From Babylonia areolata (lineage: Eukaryota; Mollusca; Gastropoda; Neogastropoda; Buccinidae): a DNA stretch of 64,000 nucleotides. This document shows, one piece after another, positions 1-10,337 of this stretch. A program made the translations under genes and the position numbers. The notes under the pieces were generated by a model. That model ran no database searches. It had not been told where the DNA came from and worked only from the letters and a program-made list of their open reading frames with translations. Within the stretch, counting starts at the first letter, position 1; every line of letters begins with the position of its first letter. Where the stretch lies: contig NC_134878.1 in assembly GCF_041734735.1 (NCBI RefSeq), forward strand, positions 15,063,901-15,127,900, in the 5' to 3' direction.

Positions 1-162
1 TGATTAAGAGAAAGTCTTGGTCAGTTGACTACTAATATTGCGCACACACACGACAATGTTGAAGCCACGTGATGTTGTTCGTGGTGGCTGCTCTTTAATC
101 TTTGTTTTCACAATGTCCTTCTGACCGCGTGAAAACTGAAATGAAGTTGTGCACGTTGATTC

Positions 163-1029
163 TTCATTCATGGAGGGTGGAGAGAGAGAGATCAAAATGT
201 GGTCAAACGAAAATGTGGTCGACCTCGGAACCCTGTACCCCGCCACAGGAGACCACCACACATCGCTGCAGAACAGCGACGACGAACGAATATCAAGACT
301 GAAATGGACAACATGAAGCGTCTGTTGGCTGAAAGAGAAATGCCTTGCAGACACAGCCAAGTAGAGATTTTCAGGAGAGCTCTGCACTACAAGCACCTCC
401 AGCAGTCCTGCAGGACGCTGGAGGAAGAGCTCAATGCCCTCCGTGCAGAACGTGACGCACTGACAGGGGACGTCCAGAGATGTGAGCGAACACTGTTCAG
501 TGACAAACCCTCGACCGCTCTACACTGGTCATCAAAATTAAAACTGAGGTACATCGCTCACACCGTGTACCTCCCAGCAACACACGGACTACAGGGCCCT
601 GCAGTCCTTGTTGGACACTATCAGATCCTGGGCCAGTGACAGCCTCAGTGAGGAGCTACCAGTTGTCATGGATGCTCAAGACAGGACGTCTGAAGAACTG
701 GAGGGCTTTGTTCAACCCCGGTAGGAAGAACAGCAAGAAGAAGTACCCCAAGATGAAAACTGTTGGGTGGCGTCTGTCAATCAGTTTGGAGACCTCAGTG
801 GTGTCGTCGCCTCCGTCAGCCAGTCGAATTCAGCTGAAGAAGAGCTGATGGAGGCAGACATGGAAGGCTTTATGGAACCCATGGAAGAAGAATACTAAGG
901 TGAAAGCTATGGAATGGGGTCTACAATCAGTATGATGACCTTGGTGATGTCGTCGTCTCCATGAATGTATTAGACTCAGGCCTGCCTCAGGACTTCTTGG
1001 ACTTCATCGACTCCCCAGACGAAAGGTGA
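163..1029 (+). pseudogene. bHLH-leucine zipper transcription factor, Mlx/Mondo-like; partial gene or decayed copy
   Basis: An open frame at about 163-636 encodes a basic region with HIAAEQRRRTNIK (about 262-300), a second helix (SQVEIFRRALHYKHLQ) and a zipper-like helix rich in L and E (LEEELNALRAERDALTGDV). The H-I-x-A-E-Q-x-R-R-x-N-I-K pattern is that of Mlx and Mondo/ChREBP proteins, which bind E-box-type sites as dimers. Downstream in another frame, 548-721 and 725-895 read as an acidic, glutamine/glutamate-rich tail split by one TAG at 722-724 and ended by TAA at 896-898. A further frame ends with an acidic DFLDFIDSPDE stretch at about 1027. Two of the tail pieces resemble each other (VNQFGDLSGVV and YNQYDDLGDVV), so there may be an internal duplication. 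The frame changes could be short introns or decay; no clear splice sites settle it. I saw no start codon or upstream exon. The bHLH identity is fairly secure; gene versus pseudogene is not. Confidence 0.5.
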
Positions 1030-2484
1030 ATACACCTTGCCATCTGAAAAAGGTCGGTAGAAGTGTTGATCTGGACAGTGATGTAAATATTGGTTTAGTT
1101 TCATGTGATAACTTTTCTTGAGGAAACTGGATATCCAACAGACAATCGTCGTCTAGTGTCAGTGTCGGAGATTTCAGCAGTGCTCATTTTATTGTACGTT
1201 TGGGAAAACTAGACAGTGGCTTAACAATATTTTCACAGGAGAATCTCAGAGCTAGTGGATACATATTTTAACTCTCTCCATACGAACGGCGAAAGAGACG
1301 ACGTTAACAGCGTTTCACCCCGATTACCACCATCAAAATATTTCAAGTGGAAGGCTCTTATACTGAAGAGGTGAATGTTGACAAAAAATACCACAATTCT
1401 GACGACGGAAGCTAAAGGTTGGGTCATTCAGACACCCACTGGACATCCGAGGGGTCTGTTTAGAGGGGAAGAGAGGACTGGCCGTACTGAGTGAGTTAAA
1501 TGAGACTCGAAGTGCATGGAAGGTACGATCTTGTATTTTTGTAAATAAATGTTGATGACTGAGGAATATAATGTGTTTGTGTGCGTTTGTGCTATATGTG
1601 CGTGTGTGTCTGGGTGTGTGCGCGCATGCGTGTGTGAATGTGTGTATGTGTGTGCCTCTGTGTGTGCCCCCCCCTCCCCTCACTCTCTGTGCGAATGGAA
1701 ACAAATATCATGAACACCAGCAAATACATGACGCCAGTACATACATCGATCATGTGAAGGAAAATATATGTGCCCATTCCCACACACGTTGCAATATTGG
1801 TCGTATTGACTTCAATCTGATTTTTCTCCTCTCACTCTTCTCGCATATATATACAGTATATATATATGTAACTTGTAAGTATGTATGTATGTATGCTAAA
1901 GTGTGTGTAAATATGTGTATATCACTATATGAACAATTTAATTTGCACGAAATGGACCTTCATCTTCAGTGGACTTTACACAGTGGACAGAGTACACAAC
2001 TAATGTTTGTCTTCTTCATGCAACCGGCATGCAACACGTACAGGCCCCAACCCCCCCTCTTTCTCACTACAAATATCGACTGACAAAACACATGCAGTTA
2101 CTACAAACTGACGGAGGAACTGGGGAATAGATCACTGATATAAAAATATTTACTAAATATTCATTTTCAGAATGCGTCATAAAGAAACTACTCCTGCCTT
2201 TAAAAAGGTTCTAAAAACCTGTCTGCACGAACATAACAACTGAGTCCCCTACTTTCCCCCATTCATTTCTGTTTCCATCCAGGTGTTTTACAGTGAAATT
2301 GAAATTCTTCATTCATATATATATTAATTTAGCATGAAATTAACTTTATCTTCAGTTGACTCTTCACAGAGTGGACAAAGTATGTTACAAAGGTTTGTCT
2401 TCTTCGTTTGTGAGCTGCGATTCGTTCACTCGTTGGCTTTTACGTATTTCATATGAACTGTTTCGTATGACCGTTTGAGCTGTT
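1030..2484. other. Intergenic, no gene seen; TG-rich tract and a diverged duplicated segment
   Basis: No supported coding region. About 1571-1672 is a TG-rich tract. Two related stretches, about 1935-2045 and 2325-2425, share the order cttcagt, gactcttcac/gactttacac, agtggaca and gtttgtcttcttc. They look like old copies of one interspersed repeat. Confidence 0.5.
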
Positions 2485-3060
2485 GTGCTGACCACCTTGT
2501 TGCACTGCTGTGAAGCATGGACGACGTATCTCTGTCACATTCAACAGCTTGAGCAGTTTCACCAGAGATGCCTACGAAAGATCCTCGGCATAAAGTGGCA
2601 AGACAGGGTCTCCAACCTCCAGGTCCTAAAGAGGAGCGGTCTGCCCAGCATCGAAAGCCTGCTGATCCAGTGCCAGCTACGCTGGACAGGACACATTGTC
2701 CGCATGACAGACAGCAGGATCCCGAAGATACTCTTGTATGGCCAGCTGAAGGAAGGCCACCGCGAACTTGGAAGACCCTGCAAGCGTTTCAAGGACACCT
2801 TGAAGACAAACCTCAATGCCTGTGACATAGACATCGCTTCCTGGGAAACTGATGCCCTTGACCGCTTTCGCTGGAGGATGTTGTGCTCTAGTGGCATAAA
2901 GACGTTTGAAAACAAGAGAACGCTGGCCATTAAGGAGAAGCATGAGCGAAGGAAGCAGGGCTCAACTTCTGGAGACGTTTTCCATTGCAACACCTGTGGG
3001 AAGTGCTGCGCATCCAGAATCGGCCTCTTCTCCCATATGAGGACACACACCGACAGATAA
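2485..3060 (+). mobile_element. Non-LTR retrotransposon (LINE) C-terminal ORF2 fragment with a C2H2-type finger
   Basis: The 191-codon frame reads CCEAWTTYLCHIQQLEQFH, then LRWTGHIVRM, then a basic GRPCKRFKDTLK segment. It closes with a finger of pattern C-x2-C-x12-H-x3-H (CNTCGKCC...LFSHMRTH). This order (end of the reverse transcriptase region, LRWxGH block, terminal finger) is common in animal non-LTR elements, often mis-annotated in molluscs as host genes. The catalytic reverse transcriptase core is absent, so this is a 5'-truncated copy. The frame is intact over its whole length, suggesting a fairly young insertion. A minus-strand SINE begins only about 12 bases after the stop. Confidence 0.75.
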
Positions 3061-3072
3061 GCCTGCTTGCCT

Positions 3073-3408
3073 ACTCGTCCGTCGGTCCGACGGGAGACTC
3101 CATGTATGACCGTTTCTACTCCTGCCATGTAGGCAGTCATACTCTTATCGGGGGGTACATGCCGGGTATGTTCTTTTTTCAATAACCCACTGTACACTGT
3201 GGATTAAGGGATCTTTAATGTGTGTGTTTGATCTTCTGCATGATTACACACACATGAAGGGGATTCAGGCACTAGCAGGTCTGTACATCTGTTGACCTGG
3301 AAGATCGGAAAAATCCCACCCTTTAACCACAAGGCGCCATGACCGAGATTCGAACCCGGGATCCTCAGATTGAAAGTCTAACGCTTTAGCTACTCGGCTG
3401 TTGCGTTT
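3073..3408 (-). mobile_element. tRNA-derived SINE, family A, near full length
   Basis: Read on the minus strand, it starts with a tRNA-like head (gagtagctaaagcg ... B box ggttcgaatc). The body contains cctgctagtgcctgaa and agatcaaacacacac. The tail resembles that of the complete copy at 58916-59272. The tRNA-like head is not a functional tRNA gene because it runs directly into the SINE body. Confidence 0.75.
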
Positions 3409-3425
3409 CTCCAAATGTTTGTCTG

Positions 3426-4810
3426 CCTTTAGTGATAATGATGAGCGAAACCATCAGAGATACCAAATCGCAATTTCCTGATTATACCCTTTAAATGTAT
3501 ACCGCTATACATTGACATATAGGTTGATAGACGATGAGAATCAGTATTTATAATTGTTTTCGGCATGGGAATTCCACTTTTGCCATCAATGAGGGAGGGG
3601 CGGGGGGTGGGGGTGGGGGGTTCCGTGGTGTACTGTTGATCGTGGGAATACCTGGTGTTGTGCTTGGGTTTCTGAAAAGTTAGTGCTCGCGTGGTGTCGA
3701 TGATTATATCTCCATGGTGGAACTTGTGCATCGTTATCAGGCGGGATCTCTTTCGCCGTTCTTCTAGTGGTGCCTAACTTATCTGGTGTAGCATTTCTTC
3801 CACGCTGGACGTTTGACAGTAGCGACTTACCACCCAGCGGGCGGCCCTTCTTTGGACTTTCTCTAGCGGGGTCTGTGTGTTGTTGACTCTGTACGGATCC
3901 CAGATCTGGCAGTCTTTGGTCGAGATGGCGCTGGTCTTCTGATTTCGGCGAAGAAAGCCTAAGGTCTTGTTGGCTTTGCTTGCTACGTTGTTGGAGATCG
4001 TGACACCGAGGTACTTAGCTTCACTGGAGGATTTTAGTGGGTGATCATGCAGATGGTATGTTGTTTTCCATTACGTGTTGGTCGGCGGCGTTGTTGATTT
4101 CCTTGTGACATGCCGTGCCACGGCATCTGCAAATAGCCGTACGGTGGATGACGAGCCCTCTGGTAGGTCGTTGATATACAGCAGGAAGAGGCAGGGGACT
4201 AGCACGGAGCCCTGAGGTAATCCCGACTCTACAGGCGCAAACTTGGACGTAGCACCGTCGACGATAACTGCCTGCCTTCTGTTAGATAGGAAACTTTGTA
4301 TCCAGTTGTTAATGTGTCCGGTGATTCCGTAGTGCTGCAGTTTGTAGGTCAGGAGTGAGTGGGACACCTTGTCGAAGGCTTTTGCAAAATCCATGACTAA
4401 CATGTCAACCTGCTTGCCTTTTTTCCCTGCTGTATGTGATTTCGTCCATAAGGCCTATCAATTGGCTGACACAGGATCGTTTCTTTCTGGATCCGTGCTG
4501 TTTTCTGCAGATGTTTTTCTCCGCTAACGTCATGATAGTGTGCACGATGATGTGCTCCAGGAGTTTCCCAGGTATGCTTGTCAGCGAAATGGGTCTGTAG
4601 TTCTCTGGCCTGTAGCGTTAACCTTTTTTGAATATAGGTGAGACGTGGGCTGTTCTCCAGTCTTGCGGGAAAACCTCTGAGTTCAGAGAGGACTGGAACC
4701 CTGAGAGTAGCGCGAGGGACGGCCGGAGCGAGTTCGTCGGCCAGCTCCTTGAGGATACAGACTGGCAACATTTTGTAAGCCCTGTAAGGTATATTCATTC
4801 ATCTGTGTTG
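3426..4810 (-). mobile_element. LINE reverse-transcriptase fragment (Jockey/CR1-type)
   Basis: On the minus strand the best piece (4403-4071) reads DFAKAFDKVSHSLL, then SGLPQGSV, then LYINDLPEG and RLFADA. These are reverse transcriptase fingers and palm motifs, including the usual F/Y-A-D-D box, here with FADA so the second aspartate is lost. Upstream (to about 4800) lies matching sequence in shifted frames. Downstream (to about 3430) lies a thumb-like region ending in a YKFHHGDI-like stretch. It is a dead, 5'-truncated copy with several frame breaks. Jockey versus CR1 cannot be settled by eye. Confidence 0.75.
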
Positions 4811-6299
4811 ATTTCAATCAGAACTGAATGCATTTAACAGCAGACAGTAACGATATTGCAAATTATATCACAATAAACACAATCATCAGTAAGCCGTTTA
4901 TTTCAAAGCTTTTAAACTGAAATTCTCAGTATACAGTGGCAACGTCAAGACCCCATAACTCTGATCCACACTCCATTATAAACTGTATTTGCGCATCAAA
5001 TATTTTCCGTAACAATTTCAGAGATTCGTTTTGTTCCGTGATACTCAGTTGTTGTTTTTTTTTGTTGTTTTTTAAAAACCTCAACACATAGCAGTGTGAT
5101 TTTTGCCGCTCTGCTTGCCAGGTTTTTAAAAGCAAAAAATGCATTGGTAGTCGAGATGAGTTGGCCAAAATATGAGACACATCAGCTAATTTATCATAAA
5201 AGTGATTTATATTGAGAAACCGGACCCGTAGACCATCTTAATGTTTGCAAGCAGATGCTCCAAATGTTTTTCACATCTGTTGTCTGCAGTGTTTTAACAC
5301 TGATATGGAGCCGTGTGCCGGGGGGGAAACGTGACCAAACATGACAAAGACAGGTTGGAAAAAGTCATTAGGAAAGCGGGTGGGGTGGTGGGTACAAGAC
5401 AAGACACCTTTAGCGACTTGCGCAATAGAAAACTGACCGGCTGACAGACTAATAACAATTTTGACCGAGGAAAGACACCCACTACATGATGACATTAATA
5501 GCAGCTGGTCAGGCATAAGTGGTAGGTTCAGAGCTCCACGCGCACTGAACAACATCTCGCTACATTCATTCATTCATTCCTACAGCCATTCGCGCACACA
5601 ACTGAATCAAAACATCCAATCCACTAACTCATGAGTGAACCCTCCCACCCCCCAAGCCCCCTCGCCCCCTCGCCACAGCAACACCTGAACTTCACCAGCA
5701 GACGAGTGCATGGGAGCAGACATTATGCGTGCATGTGTGACTGAGCGGGTGAGCACGGGCAAGCATTTCTCTGTGTCAGTGTGTGATCGGAAGTGATTTT
5801 TAAATATTTTCTTATTTTACTTGGATTTCATGTATCTTAATGTTAATGTACTAGTTTTATTGGCGTGACATATGTTATGTGCATGCATAAGTTGTATGTG
5901 TGTGTATGAGTGTGTGTGTGTGAGCCTGAGTGTGTGTGTGTGTGTGTGTGTGTGCCAGTGCATTTTACTTATATATACGATTTATTCCCTTGATGTTTTT
6001 ATTAATATATTCAGTTGTATAATACCTTATGGTCTTAAGCGCGCGCGCGCGCGCGCGCGTGTGTGTGTCGGTGCCGGTGTGTGTGCGCGCGTGCGCCGTG
6101 CGCGCATGTCATTTTTTAGTAATCTATACCCTTTTCTGTTGGATGTTTTCATTTGCAAATGTTGTCCAATACCCTATTGTCTTAACATGAGTATGTGTGT
6201 TTGCGGAGGGGGGTGGGGGGTGGGGGTTAGTCTATCGTCAGCTATTCAGTGGGAATTCTTGACTAGTTTTAATCTTTTATGTTGCGCATGATGATTTTA
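4811..6299. other. Intergenic, no gene seen; TG and GC microsatellites
   Basis: No frame with recognisable protein similarity. It holds a C-rich stretch (about 5640-5680), TG runs at about 5895-5955, and an alternating GC then TG run at about 6040-6110. Two parts (5978-6032 and 6118-6186) share the phrase aataccctta/aataccctat with tcttaa, hinting at a short local duplication. Confidence 0.45.
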
Positions 6300-6376
6300 T
6301 GCCAGTGTTTACAACGAGCCTGTGATTGCACAACTTAATTTCCATGTGGATTAATAAAGTGTTTTTGATTGATTGA
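6300..6376 (+). mobile_element. LINE 3' end with a TGATT-type repeated tail
   Basis: The sequence ggattaataaagtg followed by repeats of gatt (6350-6376) is the usual 3' terminus of a CR1/L2-like element, which ends in a short tandem repeat rather than poly(A). No coding part remains attached. Confidence 0.4.
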
Positions 6377-6511
6377 TTTTGAACGCAGGAACGCAAGAAT
6401 TTTATTGCAAAGGCTTTTTGACCCGTTACGCAGATCGTGCTGACAATGTTTGGGTAAACAGTAGTTATATTTTACTATGAACATGAGTCAACATAATCAA
6501 ATGAATCTTCA

Positions 6512-6513
<2 letters not shown>

Positions 6514-6559
<46 letters not shown>
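6514..6559. repeat. (GA)n microsatellite
   Basis: About 23 uninterrupted GA repeats. Confidence 0.95.
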
Positions 6560-6564
<5 letters not shown>

Positions 6565-6596
6565 ATGGTTTCAGTAAGAGTGTAATAATAAATTTA

Positions 6597-6935
6597 ATGA
6601 GACCAGAAAAGATTTTCATGTTCATTAGTGGTGGTCAAGCAGCAAGGGTCACAATGTTGTATAAAATACACGACCTGGTGCAAGTCAACAAAAGTGTCCT
6701 CCAAAAACCAGTTACGAGAGACAGAAGATCACATGACCAACAGTTTCAACGGCTTGTGAATCATAAACAGCAGTATCGGCTCTTTTCTTTCTTTCCACGT
6801 GCCATTCGTGAGTGGAATGAACTCCCAGCAAACACTGTTGAGGCAGACTCCCCCAGCAGCTTCAAAAGCAGAGTCACCTCTCACCTCAAGGTCGCCACTC
6901 TTGACAGTCTCGCTGCTGCGAAACTCCAAGAGTAG
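6597..6935 (+). mobile_element. LINE ORF2 C-terminal fragment (CR1/L2-like)
   Basis: The open frame reads ARVTMLYKIHDLVQVNK, then SHDQQFQRL, then LFSFFPRAIREWNELPANTV and SSFKSRVTSHL. The FFPR-x-I-x-x-WN-x-LP and SFKSR blocks mark the extreme C-terminus of many animal non-LTR reverse transcriptase ORFs. The piece is intact to its stop but lacks all catalytic motifs. It lies about 450 bases upstream of RIOK1 exon 1. Confidence 0.75.
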
Positions 6936-7386
6936 GCAAAACCACGGGATAAATTACAGCAATTGTCGGGTATGAATGTGAGAGTGAATGTTTAGGTAAG
7001 TTGTGGGTAGGGGGAGTGCTGGAGGGAGGGCGCTGCGGCGGGGGGTGCCAGGGGCCATCAATAGGATGCCTGCCTGTCACTTCTCGCCCCCTCTGATCCA
7101 GTTAGTGGGCAGGAGGGAGAGTGTGAATGTGATTGGAGTAAATTTTTTTTTTTTCAACCGGTCTGCGGACCCCCCCCCCCCCCCCCAAAAAAAAATGTAG
7201 CAAAATAATCAACGAGTTGATTGTGGCTACACAACAGAAGAAGAAGAAGAAGGAAAAGTGGATGAGAAACCGGAAATGACACTCCTTCCGGTCGAACCTG
7301 CCGGAAATGGAAAGTTGCACCATTGTACCACGCTGGCCAGAAGGAACACGCGCTCCCGTGAAGACCGCTGCAGAGATCCAAGGAAT

Positions 7387-8467
7387 ATGATGGCCTCCTT
7401 TGAAGATTTTGTTCCTGGTCAGTTCTCTGATGCTGACGATTCGAGGTATTTGATTTTTGTATTTAAAAAGAAAAATGTTATCAATGGTTTTCTACTGATT
7501 CTTTGATTCCGTTTGCTTTCTCAGACGAGCACACGTGCACGTGGACGATGGTGTCTTCGTTGGTTAATTTTAAGGCCGCGCTGGGCATCGATCCTGGCTC
7601 AATGTGCAGCGAACAGCTCGACAGCGGTCCCGAATAATTTAACGGATGTGAAGCTCGGTCAAGGAAAGTCAATGCGGACCTTTCTTTATTCATGAGTTTA
7701 TCCTGCATGAACTTTTCACCAATGGCTATTGGCAAAAACTAATACGAACACTGTAAGTGTAACAGAACCTTGTACAGAAAAGTCCAAACATAAATCATTC
7801 TTGATCCACAGATAGGTCACATTACCCTCAGCACATCTTCCTGACTCGCCATTTCTCCCACCAAAATTACCAACGGACTCCCACTTTTTTTTTGGTTTTG
7901 TTTACCGACAAATTCCCACCAAAATCAATGTGTGTAACAATTACCGATGTCGCTCAATGACATTTTCGTCGGGAACTCCGCTTCGTATCCATCGAGGATT
8001 TGAATTGGCAACAGATGCCGCGGACATTCAAAAAAAAAAAAGTCCAGGAATCTGAACTTGAGATCGATCTCTTGACTTGACTTGACTTGACTAGACGACG
8101 GTTTAGGCCTCTCCCGAGGCCTGTTCGTGTTCCTAAAGAACTATTACTGAAATAGTAGCATGCGTGGCGAGCGCGGCTAGACCAGATCAGTTGTCTGACA
8201 GGCTGGGTTATACAGGCCAGGTAGGCCCCTCCAGTGTTTATCTAAGCGGGTTTTGAAGGGTTTTTTTATTCTATTGATCTTCTTTTTTGTCATTATTCAT
8301 GATTTGAAAATTTGATCTTTTTTAAAATTTTTTTTATAAATATAATTATTCTTGAAAGAAATGAACAAATGATCAATTATCAGTTGTATTGAGTTTTATA
8401 CTTTGATTTAGTAGTATGTTTTCTGATTAATGATTGCTGCATTTTTGCAAACAGTTGAAACAGACAG

Positions 8468-8504
<37 letters not shown>

Positions 8505-10287
8505 GAGGCACACACACATATATACAATATATACACAATACACATTGTATGCCCACTCACACGTACACATGGTAATCGGTCGTTTCACCCCATTGCCAGT
8601 TCACCCCAAGTCAGTTTGACCCCATTACCGTCGTTTTGCCCCAAGCTGCCTGGTTCAAACACAGTTCTGTATCACTAACAGACTGTGATATCGCATGAAT
8701 GATTGATGCCAATGAAAGAATGTGTGTGTGTGTGTGTGTGTGTGTTCCTCCAATAAAGACAAAAACAGAATGTACTTTTTGTGTTTTTGTTTGCATACAT
8801 ACACCCAGGATAAAAAGTACACAGGCACACACTATTTCTGGTTACACATTACAAGTAGGAGTTTCACTGCAGCACTGATTTAAAGCAGTTTTGCAATAAA
8901 AGCAATAATATTTATGAAAGCTACTAAAGTAATAATGAATTAGTCCATTGTCTCAGTCATATATCAGTTGAAAGTTATCAGTTAAATACATGTATCACAC
9001 ACAATCCCAACACATTTTGTAACATCTGTGAAACACAAAAGCACACAGTAATTTCACTTTTAATCAGTTGATTAATTTTCTATTATCTGTCCAATCTCAG
9101 ATAAGTTTTGGTCCATTTAGATGTGAGCATGCCTTCAGGAGTTCACAAACCAATTTCGTCTCTTTTTGTATTCCTCCCAGAGTGCAAACAGTTTTGCCTG
9201 TTGTGGTCAGTACTTTCGTCACTGGATACTTTTCAGTTTTTGTTGGGACACCAGCAAGGCATGAATCTTGGTCAGTTTGGCTTCAGTGTGAAGAAGTTCT
9301 ATGGGGTATAGGGGCAGCTGGCATTTACCAGTGGCACAGCTATTAATGGTAAAAGGGAAAAGGCAACAGCATTGTTTGTGGGCCTTTGTTCACTTGATAG
9401 GGTGAGTGAAATATTTTATACTTAAATGTCTTTAAACAAATTAAAGTAAACATTTCTAGCATTGAAAAATGGAATCCAGAATGTGAAATGATATTTGTAT
9501 TTCCTTATTCACACTATTCTCTCAATATTCCAATTATCAGAAACCCAAGATTCTATGTTGTGGGTTTCTGCTATCATCCTTATTCGTTTTAATTTTTTTA
9601 ATTTACCGTTTCCAAATTTTGGTTCTGCGCAGCTAAAATGGGATTTTACTGATCCAATTAAATTTTCAAGCCATCCCCCATTTTGGCTATAATTATTACT
9701 TCTGCTAGCCTTCCGCGCATTCAAAGAAAACAATAATTACACAATTAAATGTATATATTTCATGAACTGGTTGGGGGCAAAACGACTGTGAATGGGGCGA
9801 AACGACCTGTGATATGGGGGTGAACTTGGCTGGGCTTGGGGGCGAACTGGTTGGGGGCGAACTGACAAGGGGGCGAAATGACCAGTAACCATACACATAA
9901 AATAAACCCAAATGAACATGATATGCACTCAAACTACACTGACCGTTACAGTCCTTCATCTAAGTTGAAAAATGTAATACTTTTGTGTCTTTATGCTAGT
10001 AAGTTTCAGTTTTAAGGAGATGTCAAAGCATGTGGACTGATCCATGTATCATTGTATGCCACACCACATCTACTGTGAAAAAAAAAAAGAAAGAGAAAAG
10101 GAGCAGATGCCTGACCTTTGCATAAACCAATCACACTGGTCAGGCCTGGAGTTGTTTGAACCATTCAGTAGTGATTACAGTGAGAACACTGTTGATGCAT
10201 TTCAAGTGACAATGAGAACAATATGTATTGCTTGAAATGATGATGAGAACATTGATGATTGTGTATTGAGCTGAGCTGAGTCACAAA

Positions 10288-10337
<50 letters not shown>

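Noticed and set aside
1333-1783. Histidine/threonine-rich frames on the minus strand
   Set aside because: Translations of a TG/CA tract; similar frames at 31347-31715, 38232-38605, 41027-41282 and 45021-45497 were dropped for the same reason.
2985-3060. C2H2 zinc-finger transcription factor
   Set aside because: A single finger at the end of a frame with LINE reverse-transcriptase C-terminal motifs; it belongs to the element.
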